From the NCBI RefSeq assembly GCF_905212365.1, contig NZ_CAJMEH010000008.1:1-50222 (forward strand): DNA of 50,222 nucleotides. The letters run 5' to 3'. Both the position numbers and the translations under genes were made by a program. This stretch comes from an uncultured Phascolarctobacterium sp. GTDB taxonomy: Bacteria > Bacillota > Negativicutes > Acidaminococcales > Acidaminococcaceae. Positions 33,797-41,766 of the stretch are shown in pieces. Each line of letters opens with the position of its first letter. Positions within the stretch are counted from its first letter, which is position 1. The notes below the pieces were generated by a model. The model saw nothing but the letters and a program-made list of their open reading frames with translations, had not been told where the DNA came from and made no database searches.

Positions 33797-34327
33797 ATGC
33801 AGGATATTTTAATTGTTTACGACAGCAAAACAGGCAATACGGAAAAGGTGGCTAAGGCGCTGGCCGAGGCCGCAGGCGCAAGAGCGCTGCTCTGCCGCTG
33901 CAGTGAGGCTCCCGCTGCGGACGCTTTCAGCGTAGTTTTTGCCGGCTATTGGGTGGATCGCGGTATGCCTAACGCTAGTATGAAGAAATATTTGCCGACG
34001 CTGAAAAATAAGAAGGTAGTTTTATTCCAAACCTTAGGCGCGGAGCCTAAGAGCGAGCATGCCATGGCTTCTGTAGCCAACGCGGGCAAGCTGCTGGACG
34101 CCAGCAATAATGTGCTGGGCGTTCTGTCCTTCCGCGGCGCTATCGACCCGCAGCTTATCGCCATGATGCGCAAGATGCCCGCAGGCAGCCCGCACGCGCC
34201 AAGCCCGGAAGCGGAAGCTCGCTGGGCCGCTGCTGCCAGCCATCCCGACGCTCATGATTTGCAGGAAGCGCACGATTATATGGCAAACTTCCTCGATATG
34301 TTCGAGCGCTTTTATAAGAATATGTAA
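33797..34327 (+). CDS. Flavodoxin-family protein paired with the ChuW-like enzyme (HmuF/BilS-like)
   Basis: A 176-aa flavodoxin-like protein: the FMN phosphate loop is YDSKTGNTEKVAKAL at the N-terminus, and FAGYWVDRGMPNASMKKYL is the characteristic central region of the group that includes partners of anaerobic haem-degrading enzymes. It probably supplies electrons to the radical SAM enzyme or reduces its linear tetrapyrrole product. ATG 33797 gives a 7-base gap to AGGAG; ATG 33794 is an in-frame alternative. A terminator follows. Confidence 0.8.
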   Translation: MQDILIVYDSKTGNTEKVAKALAEAAGARALLCRCSEAPAADAFSVVFAGYWVDRGMPNASMKKYLPTLKNKKVVLFQTLGAEPKSEHAMASVANAGKLLDASNNVLGVLSFRGAIDPQLIAMMRKMPAGSPHAPSPEAEARWAAAASHPDAHDLQEAHDYMANFLDMFERFYKNM

Positions 34328-34365
34328 GAGCGGCTTAGGTGAAAATTTCATTAGCGGCAAATTTA

Positions 34366-34400
34366 ACGGCACTCGCTTTAGGGCGGGCGCCGTTTTTGCT
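34366..34400 (+). terminator. Intrinsic terminator after the flavodoxin gene
   Basis: AACGGC-ACTCGC, short loop, GGCGGGCGCCGTTTTTG; imperfect stem with T run. Confidence 0.7.
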
Positions 34401-34411
34401 TAGAGGCATGG

Positions 34412-34440
34412 TTGCAGTTTCCGCACATTGATGATATGAT
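34412..34440 (+). promoter_or_regulatory. Promoter of the ABC-F gene
   Basis: TTGCAG (34412-34417), 17-bp spacer, TATGAT (34435-34440); 137-nt leader before ATG 34577. The leader has no clear terminator. Confidence 0.5.
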
Positions 34441-34576
34441 AAAAAATATAATGTGAAAGAGCGAATGCGTGAGAAAAAGACGGCGACAGCGAAAAATTTT
34501 GTCTTAGCGCAGGAGCGGAAAATATAAAACAGTTCTGGGATTATCGAGAGGGATAGGAATTTACAGGGAGAAAATT

Positions 34577-36511
34577 ATGCAGCTAGTGGTAGATAAAATT
34601 GCCAAGGCCTTTGGCATTCATGAAATATTCAAAGACGTAAGCTTTATGATAGAAAAGGGCGAGCATGTGGGCCTGGTGGGCGTCAACGGCAGCGGCAAGA
34701 CGACGCTGCTGCGCTGTTTGCTGCAGCCAGATTGGGTGGACGGCGGCAGTATAAAATTCGAGCCGGGCATCAGCGTGGGCTATGTGCAGCAGGGCTTTGC
34801 AGAAATTCACGGCACAATCTGGCAGTTTATGCTGGAAGCCTGTCCGGAAATTACGGAGCTGCGGCAGAAGCTGGCGCAGCTGGAAGCCGACTCTGCCGGT
34901 TTGCAGGGCGAGGCGCTGGAAGCCTGCCTGGAGGAATATGGGCGGGTAACGAAGCGCTATGAATTTATCGACGGTTATAATTTTGAAAACCGCATCAAGC
35001 GCGTGCTTATCGGCCTGGGCTATACGGAGGAATGGTGGCAGCAGCAGGCGCCGACGCTGAGCGGCGGCCAAAAAACGCGCTTAATGCTTGCGGCCGCTTT
35101 GGTGCGCAACCCCGATTTTATGATTTTGGACGAGCCCACCAACCATTTGGATATTGTGATGACCCAATGGCTGGAAAAATATTTGCAGGAATTTAAAGGC
35201 GGACTGCTGGTGGTCAGCCATGACCGCGCTTTCCTGGATAATGTGGCGGCGCGTATTTTGGAGATGGAGGGCGGCCGCCTGCAGTCCTTTAAGGGTAATT
35301 ACAGCCGCTATTTGCAGCAGAAGGCCATTCAGACGGCGACGCTGGAGGCGGCGTATAACGCGCAGCAGGATTATATTGCGCGCACGGAGGCCTATATCCG
35401 CCGCTTTAAGGCAGGCATTAAAAGTAAAATGGCGCGGGGGCGGCAGTCCCAGCTGGACCGTATGGAGCGCATGGACGCGCCGGTGCGGCACGAGGAATTT
35501 GAGCTGCGTTTGCCGCCTGCGGCCGAATGCGCCGAGCGCGTTTTAATTATGGAGGACTTGACTATTGGCTATGGCGAAAAGGTTTTAGCCAAGGGTATCA
35601 ACCTGACGCTGCGGCGCGGGGAAAAGACGGCGCTGCTGGGCGCTAACGGCACGGGCAAAACCACGCTGCTGCGTACTATTTTAGGCGAGATTGCGCCGCT
35701 TAAAGGACGGGCGAAGATAGGCAACAGAGTGCAGGTGGGCTATTTTTCCCAAAGCTATGAGCGGTTGGACCCCAGACAAACGCTGCTGGAAAATTTTGTT
35801 ATCGAGTACGGCTTTACGGAGGAGCATACGCGCTCCATGCTGGGCGGCATGCTTTTTCACGGGGACGATGTGTTTAAGCGTATAGGCGAGCTGAGCGGCG
35901 GGCAGAAGGCCCGGCTGGTTTTGCTCAAGCTGGTTTTGGACGGCGCTAACTGTCTGGTGCTGGACGAGCCTACCAACCATTTGGATATTATGGCGCGGGA
36001 AACGGTGGAGGCGGCGCTGGCGGCCTTCGACGGCACGGTTTTGCTGGTCAGCCACGACCGTTATTTCGTCAACGAGGTAGCCGACCGTATTTGGGAAATA
36101 GATGACGGACAGGTCAAGGATTATAAAGGGAATTACGAGTTTTATTTGGAAGAAAAGCAGCGGTTGGCGCAGGCCAAGGACGAAGCGGCTGCGGAATTGG
36201 CCAAGGCGCAGGAGGCGGCGCAGCGGGCTGGTAAAGCAACCGCTGTTGTGCAGGCTGCGGTAAAAACAGCGGATGCTAAGCCTAAGCGCTTTAGCACAGA
36301 GGAGGCGGCTAAGCTGCTGCCCAAGGTAGAGCTGCAGATTCGCGAGCAGGAGGCCATGATGGGGCTTTTGGAAAAGCAAATGGCCGACCCGGCTAATCAT
36401 GCCGACCCGGAGCACAGCGCGGCTATGGCGGCAGAGCATACGGCGTACGAAAATAAAATAGCGGAGTTGATGGAAAAATGGGAAGCGCTGATGGAAGCGG
36501 CGGAGGAGTGA
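34577..36511 (+). CDS. ABC-F family ATPase (ribosome-associated, Uup/YdiF-like)
   Basis: A 644-aa soluble protein with two ABC ATPase domains and no membrane segment. Domain 1: Walker A GVNGSGKTT, signature LSGGQKTR, Walker B FMILDEPTNHLD. The linker follows (~240-310; ARTEAYIRRFKAGIKSKMARGRQSQ), the P-site tRNA interaction motif of ABC-F proteins. Domain 2: GANGTGKTT, LSGGQKARL, LVLDEPTNHLD. The C-terminal ~100 residues are a charged coiled coil. Such proteins act on stalled ribosomes or give ribosome protection; which applies here cannot be told. The stop is 2 bases from the tadA start. Confidence 0.93.
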   Translation: MQLVVDKIAKAFGIHEIFKDVSFMIEKGEHVGLVGVNGSGKTTLLRCLLQPDWVDGGSIKFEPGISVGYVQQGFAEIHGTIWQFMLEACPEITELRQKLAQLEADSAGLQGEALEACLEEYGRVTKRYEFIDGYNFENRIKRVLIGLGYTEEWWQQQAPTLSGGQKTRLMLAAALVRNPDFMILDEPTNHLDIVMTQWLEKYLQEFKGGLLVVSHDRAFLDNVAARILEMEGGRLQSFKGNYSRYLQQKAIQTATLEAAYNAQQDYIARTEAYIRRFKAGIKSKMARGRQSQLDRMERMDAPVRHEEFELRLPPAAECAERVLIMEDLTIGYGEKVLAKGINLTLRRGEKTALLGANGTGKTTLLRTILGEIAPLKGRAKIGNRVQVGYFSQSYERLDPRQTLLENFVIEYGFTEEHTRSMLGGMLFHGDDVFKRIGELSGGQKARLVLLKLVLDGANCLVLDEPTNHLDIMARETVEAALAAFDGTVLLVSHDRYFVNEVADRIWEIDDGQVKDYKGNYEFYLEEKQRLAQAKDEAAAELAKAQEAAQRAGKATAVVQAAVKTADAKPKRFSTEEAAKLLPKVELQIREQEAMMGLLEKQMADPANHADPEHSAAMAAEHTAYENKIAELMEKWEALMEAAEE

Positions 36512-36513
36512 GC

Positions 36514-37002
36514 ATGGATCACGAGCATTATATGCAGCTGGCCTTGGCGGAAGCGCGTAAGGCCGCGGAGTTGGGCGAAATCCCTATCGGTGCAGTGCTG
36601 GTGCATGACGGGCAGGTGATCGCGGCGGCGCATAATATGCGCGAGACCTGGCAGGACGGTACTGCCCACGCCGAGATTATCGTCATTCGGGAGGGCTGTA
36701 AGCGGTTGGGCCGCTGGCGGCTGAGCGGCTGCGCTTTGTATGTTACGGTGGAGCCCTGCCCCATGTGCAGCGGCGCAATTGTCAACAGCCGTGTAGATAC
36801 GGTGGTTTACGGCTGCCCGGATGTGAAGGCGGGCGGCGCGGAATCTATCTTCAATATTATCACCAATCCTAATCTTAATCATTGCGCCGAGGTTATCGCC
36901 GGTGTGTGCGAGGAGGAATGCGCCCAGGTGATGAAGAATTTTTTTAAGCGGCGGCGGCAGGAAAATAAAGCGCTTAAAGCTGGCTCTTGCCAAAAGCAGT
37001 AA
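36514..37002 (+). CDS. tadA: tRNA-specific adenosine deaminase
   Basis: A 162-aa zinc deaminase that converts A34 to inosine in tRNA-Arg(ACG). Zinc motif: HAE in TAHAEIIVI with the catalytic Glu, and PCPMCSGAI with two Cys. ATG 36514 after GGAGGAG is chosen over the upstream in-frame ATG at 36478, which lies within the ABC-F coding end. A tRNA-Ser gene follows directly, the common Firmicutes neighbourhood. Confidence 0.93.
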   Translation: MDHEHYMQLALAEARKAAELGEIPIGAVLVHDGQVIAAAHNMRETWQDGTAHAEIIVIREGCKRLGRWRLSGCALYVTVEPCPMCSGAIVNSRVDTVVYGCPDVKAGGAESIFNIITNPNLNHCAEVIAGVCEEECAQVMKNFFKRRRQENKALKAGSCQKQ

Positions 37003-37026
37003 TTTCAGCTATAATATTATTTCAAT

Positions 37027-37117
37027 GGAGATGTAGCGAAGTGGTCATAACGCGGCTGACTCGAAATCAGTTTGCCGTTTACGCGGCACGTGGGTTCGAA
37101 TCCCACCGTCTCCGCCA
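37027..37117 (+). tRNA. tRNA-Ser (CGA)
   Basis: Acceptor GGAGATG with CGTCTCC, anticodon stem CTGA/TCAG around loop CTCGAAA giving anticodon CGA, long variable arm as in class II tRNAs, T-arm GGGTTCGAATCCC and encoded CCA. Confidence 0.95.
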
Positions 37118-37127
37118 AAGAAAAAGC

Positions 37128-37159
37128 AATCCTGCGACGTGTGCCGCAGGATTTTTTTG
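37128..37159 (+). terminator. Intrinsic terminator after tRNA-Ser
   Basis: AATCCTGCG, loop, CGCAGGATTTTTTTG; perfect 9-bp stem. Confidence 0.92.
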
Positions 37160-37236
37160 TTGCTCGTGTAAATTGTAACCTTTTTAGCACTCCTTTCCCT
37201 AAAAGCCTATCAATTTGGTAAAATATGACGTTTCGT

Positions 37237-37265
37237 TTGCAAAATAGGAGCTTAACTGCTACAAT
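37237..37265 (+). promoter_or_regulatory. Promoter of the metF operon
   Basis: TTGCAA (37237-37242), 17-bp spacer, TACAAT (37260-37265), 38 bases before metF. Confidence 0.6.
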
Positions 37266-37302
37266 AGCTATCAAATACGTAAAAATAAGGGAGAGGCGCG
37301 TA

Positions 37303-38172
37303 ATGGGTTCTATAAAATTAACTGATATTTTTAACAGCGACAAGGTCTGCATTTCCTGCGAGGTTTTTCCGCCTAAGCAGGGCACGGAGCTGCAGAACAG
37401 CCTAGGCATTGTCAAAAGAATTGCGGAGGCACAGCCCTCCTACATCAGCGTTACCTACGGCGCAGGCGGCAGCACTGTGGGCTATTCCGCAGCGTTGGCT
37501 AAAGAGGTACAGAGCCATGGCCTTCCGGCGTTGGCTCATTTGACCTGCGTGCAGGCTGACGATGCTAAAATAACCCGGGTGCTGGAAGAAATGAAAAATA
37601 ACGGTATTCAAAATATTTTAGCGCTGCGGGGCGATATTCCGGCGGGAGCGCAGGGCACCGGCGGCTGTTTTGCTCATGCCAGCGATTTGATGCGTTTTAT
37701 TAAAAAGCAGGGCGATTTCTGCGTCGGCGGCGCCGCTTACCCCGAGGGGCATCCTGAATCGGGCAGCATGGCGCGTGATATTGACAACACTAAATACAAG
37801 GTTGAGGCCGGCGTGGACTTTTTGGTAACGCAGATGTTTTTTGATAATACCATCCTTTATAATTATATGTTCCGGCTGCTTTCGGCAGGCATTAACGTGC
37901 CAGTAGTGCCGGGCATTATGCCTGTGACCAACGCTAATCAAATCAACCGCATCTGCCAGCTGAGCGGTACGAAGCTGCCGCCGCAATTCCGCGCGATGGT
38001 GGAAAAATTTGCCGATAAACCTGCGGCTCTGCAGCAGGCGGGCATTGCTTATGCGACGGGTCAGATTATCGATTTGGTGGCCAACGGCTTTAATCATGTA
38101 CATATTTATACTATGAACCGCCCGGAAATTATCGGCGGCATTATGCGCAATCTGTCGGAAATCGTAAAATAA
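37303..38172 (+). CDS. metF: Methylenetetrahydrofolate reductase
   Basis: A 289-aa MetF. The start at ATG 37303 after GGGAGAGG fits the family; the open frame extends upstream over the promoter. Motifs: SCEVFPPKQG near the N-terminus, VTYGAGGST, HLTCV, LALRGD for flavin/folate binding, AAYPEGHPES and TQMFFDN. It makes 5-methyltetrahydrofolate, the methyl donor of the MetH encoded downstream in the same operon. Confidence 0.95.
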   Translation: MGSIKLTDIFNSDKVCISCEVFPPKQGTELQNSLGIVKRIAEAQPSYISVTYGAGGSTVGYSAALAKEVQSHGLPALAHLTCVQADDAKITRVLEEMKNNGIQNILALRGDIPAGAQGTGGCFAHASDLMRFIKKQGDFCVGGAAYPEGHPESGSMARDIDNTKYKVEAGVDFLVTQMFFDNTILYNYMFRLLSAGINVPVVPGIMPVTNANQINRICQLSGTKLPPQFRAMVEKFADKPAALQQAGIAYATGQIIDLVANGFNHVHIYTMNRPEIIGGIMRNLSEIVK

Positions 38173-38183
38173 GGTGATGCACT

Positions 38184-38813
38184 GTGGACTTCAATAGAAA
38201 AGAGGCGCTGCGGTATCTGCGGGCCGACTTGCGCGACGAAGCGTCCGGTGTGCTGGTAGATACGGTGTATCTTAAGCTGCGCAACGAGGTGCAGGCGCGG
38301 CATGTGCTGCAAAAGCACAGGGTGCAGGTGGACGCGGAGGGGGTTACGCTGGACTGCGGTGTGCGCTTAACCTCCCGCGATTTGGCGCGGCATTTGCAGG
38401 GCTGCGGCGAGGCGCTGCTGCTGGGCGCAACTTTGGGCAGCAGGGTGGACGTGGCTATTCGCCGTCTGGCCTTGGGCAGCGTGGCTGAAGGTGCGGCGGC
38501 TCAGGCTGTGGCGGCGTCGCTGATTGAAAGCTATTGCGACCAGGTGCAGGCTGCGGCAGATACCGGCGGCTTAGCCCAACGCCCACGCTTTTCCCCAGGC
38601 TACGGAGATTGGAATTTGCAGGAGCAGCGTTTGCTTTTTCCTGTTTTAAATTGCGCTAAGCTTATCGGCCTGACGCTGACCGACGGCTTGATGATGGCTC
38701 CGTCCAAATCGGTGACGGCGATTATCGGCTTGTCGGAAAAAACGGAATGCGTTTGGAACAGGTGTATGACGTGCGGCAACATAAACTGCCCTTATAGAAC
38801 AAACGACTTATAA
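38184..38813 (+). CDS. Stand-alone methionine synthase activation-domain protein
   Basis: A 209-aa protein related to the C-terminal AdoMet-binding reactivation domain of MetH, here as a separate chain. Characteristic segments are RFSPGYGDWNLQEQ, corresponding to the RPAPGYP region, and LTDGLMMAPSKSVTAIIG. The C-terminus has four Cys (CVWNRCMTCGNINCPY), perhaps for a metal cluster. It should help methylate oxidised cob(II)alamin on MetH. The GTG start at 38184 follows AAGGTG, 11 bases after metF. The partner MetH encoded next lacks this domain. Confidence 0.85.
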   Translation: MDFNRKEALRYLRADLRDEASGVLVDTVYLKLRNEVQARHVLQKHRVQVDAEGVTLDCGVRLTSRDLARHLQGCGEALLLGATLGSRVDVAIRRLALGSVAEGAAAQAVAASLIESYCDQVQAAADTGGLAQRPRFSPGYGDWNLQEQRLLFPVLNCAKLIGLTLTDGLMMAPSKSVTAIIGLSEKTECVWNRCMTCGNINCPYRTNDL

Positions 38814-38819
38814 ATCACC

Positions 38820-38885
38820 ATCTACTGTGTTGGGGCTCCTTGACGTACTCCTAGTACGCCGTCGCCGCCCCGCCTTGTATCTGGC
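38820..38885 (+). repeat. Structured hairpin element between the activation-domain gene and metH
   Basis: GGGGC ... GACGTACT-CCT-AGTACGCC ... GCCCC forms nested stems. The 130-bp gap has no other content. It looks like an interspersed repeat or an RNA structure in the metH leader; only one copy was seen in the window. Confidence 0.4.
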
Positions 38886-38943
38886 ACTTTCTAAGCCGTT
38901 TTAAGAACCTGTGTATTAAATCCAGAGGAGAAGAAAAGGAAAT

Positions 38944-41301
38944 ATGAATTTTAAGGAACTATTAGGTAAACAAATGCTGTTTTTTGACGGTGCGACTGGT
39001 ACCCAATTACAGGCGCGCGGCCTGCAGCCCGGCGAACTGCCGGAAAGCTGGAACTTTATTCATCCGGAAATCGTCGAGGCTGTCCACCGCGGCTATTTGG
39101 ATGTGGGCTCCAATATCGTAAAGTCCAATACCTTTGGCGCTAACCCCATTAAGCTGAAAGGGACAGGACTGGACTGCAAGGAAAGCATCGAGGCGGCTGT
39201 GGCTATCGCTAAGAAAGCCTGCGGCGGTCGGGAAAATAAATTTGTTGCTCTCAATTTAGGTCCGACGGGCAAGCTGCTGGCTCCCTACGGCGATTTGCCC
39301 TTTGAGGAGGCCGTGGCCTCCTACAGCGAAATGGTGCGCTATGGCGCGGCTGCCGGAGCCGATTTGATTTTAATAGAAACTATGAGCGACACTTATGAAA
39401 TCAAGGCCGCCGTTTTGGCCGCCAAGGAAAACTGCGATTTGCCGGTTTGCGTGACCATGACCTTCGACGAGGACGGCAAGCTGCTGACGGGCGCTACCGT
39501 GGAAGCGGCTGCTGTGATGTGCGAGGGCCTGGGCGTGGACGCCATAGGCTTTAATTGCGGCCTGGGGCCGGTGCAGGTAGGCAAGCTGCTGCCGCAAATG
39601 CTGGCTGCTGCCAGTCTGCCGGTAATTATCAATCCCAACGCCGGACTGCCCGTGCAGCGCGACGGCAAGACCTGCTTTGACGTAGGGCCGGAGGAATATG
39701 CCGAATTGATGTATGAGCTGGCGCAGCAGGGACCCAGCATTATCGGCGGCTGCTGCGGTACGACGCCGCAGCATATTGCGGCGATGATTGCTAAATGCCG
39801 CCAGCTGCCGCCCGGAGGCTGCCGCGACTGCCGTTTGACGGCTGTGTCCTCCTATGGCAGGGCATTGCATTTAGGCGAGGGGCCTGTTATTATCGGCGAG
39901 CGCATTAACCCGACGGGCAAAAAACGCTTGAAGGAGGCTTTAGCTAATAACGATTTGGATTATGTGTGCCGCCTTGGCTTGGAGCAAATCAACAGCGGCG
40001 CGCATATTCTTGACGTCAACGTGGGCTCTCCCGGTATCGACGAGCCTGCGATGATTGCTAAGGCCGTACCTGCTTTACAGGCGATTACCGATACGCCGCT
40101 GCAAATCGACACCTCTAATTACGACGCTATGGAAAAAGCGCTGCGCCTGTATAACGGCAAGCCCATGCTCAATTCCGTCAACGGCAAGGAGGACAGCCTG
40201 CGCCATGTGCTGCCGCTGGCGAAAAAGTACGGCGCTGTGCTGGTCGCTTTGTGCCTGGATGACAGCGGTATTCCCAATACTGCGGCAGGACGCATTGCCG
40301 TGGCAGATAAAATTATCGCCCGCGCTGCTGAATACGGCATTGAAAGCCGCAATATTGTAGTGGATCCCTTGGCTTTGACTATTTCCACCGGCGCGGAAAA
40401 CGCAGCCATTGCCTGCGAGGTGATTCGCGCTATGAAGGCGCGGGGTATCAATACGGTCATGGGCGTGTCCAATATTTCCTTTGGCCTGCCGGGACGCGAG
40501 GCGGTCAACAGTGCTTTCTTTACGCTGGCTCTGGCGGCGGGGCTGTCCTGCGGCATTATTAACCCGCAGAGCAAGCCCATGCTGGACGCTTTTTATGGCT
40601 ATCGTGCGCTGAGCGGCTATGACGAAGGCTGCAAGGAATACGTGCAGCGTTATGCCGATGCGCCTAAGGCTGCGGCGACTGCGGTTAGCGAAATGGGTCT
40701 GTACGACGCTATCGTTAAGGGTCTGCAGGGAGAAGCGCGCAAGGCTGCGGCCGCCGCTTTAACGCAGGAAGCGCCCTTGGAGGTTATCAATAAATATATG
40801 ATTCCGGCGCTGGATTTTGTGGGCAACGGCTTTGAAAAGAAAACTATGTTCCTTCCCCAGCTTTTAATGAGCGCCGACGCCGCTAAGGCAGCCTTCGAGG
40901 TGATTCGCGACGCTGTGGGCGTGGACGAAACTCAGGGTGAAACGGTGATTATCGCTACGGTACACGGCGATATTCACGACATCGGCAAAAATATTGTGAA
41001 GGTGCTGCTGGAAAATTACGGCTACCGCGTGCTGGATTTAGGCAAGGATGTGCCTGTGAATACTATTGTAGAGGCGGCGCAGACAAGCGGCGCTAAGGTG
41101 GTGGGGCTGTCGGCGCTGATGACGACGACCGTAGGCGCGATGGAGGAAACGATTGCAGAGCTGCGCAAGGTGAGCGACTGCAAGGTGGTCGTAGGCGGCG
41201 CAGTGCTGACAGAGGAATATGCTGCGTCCATCGGCGCTGAGCATTACGCGCCTAACGCCGTCAGCGCAGTCAATTATGTGAACAGCGTCTTTGGTAAATA
41301 G
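38944..41301 (+). CDS. metH: Cobalamin-dependent methionine synthase (homocysteine, folate and B12 domains)
   Basis: A 785-aa enzyme with three of the four MetH domains. Residues 1-290 are the homocysteine-binding zinc barrel (GFNCGLGP and GGCCGTTPQH supply the Cys ligands). Residues 310-560 are the methyltetrahydrofolate-binding barrel (GERINPTGKK, HILDVNVGSPGIDE). Residues 580-785 are the cobalamin module with the lower-ligand motif in VHGDIHDIGKNIV. The C-terminal activation domain is absent and encoded separately upstream. It makes methionine from homocysteine and methyl-folate. GAGGAG precedes ATG 38944. Confidence 0.95.
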   Translation: MNFKELLGKQMLFFDGATGTQLQARGLQPGELPESWNFIHPEIVEAVHRGYLDVGSNIVKSNTFGANPIKLKGTGLDCKESIEAAVAIAKKACGGRENKFVALNLGPTGKLLAPYGDLPFEEAVASYSEMVRYGAAAGADLILIETMSDTYEIKAAVLAAKENCDLPVCVTMTFDEDGKLLTGATVEAAAVMCEGLGVDAIGFNCGLGPVQVGKLLPQMLAAASLPVIINPNAGLPVQRDGKTCFDVGPEEYAELMYELAQQGPSIIGGCCGTTPQHIAAMIAKCRQLPPGGCRDCRLTAVSSYGRALHLGEGPVIIGERINPTGKKRLKEALANNDLDYVCRLGLEQINSGAHILDVNVGSPGIDEPAMIAKAVPALQAITDTPLQIDTSNYDAMEKALRLYNGKPMLNSVNGKEDSLRHVLPLAKKYGAVLVALCLDDSGIPNTAAGRIAVADKIIARAAEYGIESRNIVVDPLALTISTGAENAAIACEVIRAMKARGINTVMGVSNISFGLPGREAVNSAFFTLALAAGLSCGIINPQSKPMLDAFYGYRALSGYDEGCKEYVQRYADAPKAAATAVSEMGLYDAIVKGLQGEARKAAAAALTQEAPLEVINKYMIPALDFVGNGFEKKTMFLPQLLMSADAAKAAFEVIRDAVGVDETQGETVIIATVHGDIHDIGKNIVKVLLENYGYRVLDLGKDVPVNTIVEAAQTSGAKVVGLSALMTTTVGAMEETIAELRKVSDCKVVVGGAVLTEEYAASIGAEHYAPNAVSAVNYVNSVFGK

Positions 41302-41359
41302 CGCACAGCTGGAGCTTGTGATATAATGCTTGTACACAGCGATTGGCGCGCCGAAGGCG

Positions 41360-41389
41360 ATGACAGAGCCGCGGTAGGCATGGTATAAT
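41360..41389 (+). promoter_or_regulatory. Possible promoter of the 86-aa gene
   Basis: ATGACA, 18-bp spacer, TATAAT (41384-41389). No terminator is visible after metH, so read-through is also possible. Confidence 0.35.
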
Positions 41390-41418
41390 AATATCAGGAA
41401 AAGCAAGGAGGTGCGCGG

Positions 41419-41679
41419 ATGAATATTTACTTATGGCGTCACAACAAGACCTATCACAGTCACAGCATGATCGAGGAGCCCTGCGTAAACAACGAATTTT
41501 ATCTTGATGCGTTGGCTATTGTGGTGGCTGCCGATATGGAGGAAGCGCTGAACAAGCTGGCGGAGCAAAAGGCTGGCTGGCGCATTGACGATCTGCGCGC
41601 TCTGCCCTGCCAGGTATTGCCTGCTGATAAAGCTGGCGTTATCTTTACGGAGCTGCGCGGCATGATAAATCATTTGTGA
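41419..41679 (+). CDS. 86-aa hypothetical protein
   Basis: ATG 41419 after AAGGAGGTG, a strong ribosome site. Soluble, mildly acidic, with a predicted alpha/beta pattern (DALAIVVAADMEEALNKLAEQK), two Cys and several His near the N-terminus. It sits between metH and a bidirectional terminator. I recognise no family. Confidence 0.65.
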   Translation: MNIYLWRHNKTYHSHSMIEEPCVNNEFYLDALAIVVAADMEEALNKLAEQKAGWRIDDLRALPCQVLPADKAGVIFTELRGMINHL

Positions 41680-41711
41680 GGGCGCTGGCAGAAGCGCGGA
41701 AATTTTCATAG

Positions 41712-41766
41712 AAAAACAGCTTATGCAAGCGTACGTAATTACGCTGACATAAGCTGTTTCTTTTTA
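41712..41766. terminator. Bidirectional terminator between convergent genes
   Basis: AAAACAGCTTATG ... CATAAGCTGTTTCTTTTT with an inner stem AGCGT/ACGCT; T runs on both strands serve the 86-aa gene and the convergent AAA+ gene. Confidence 0.85.
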
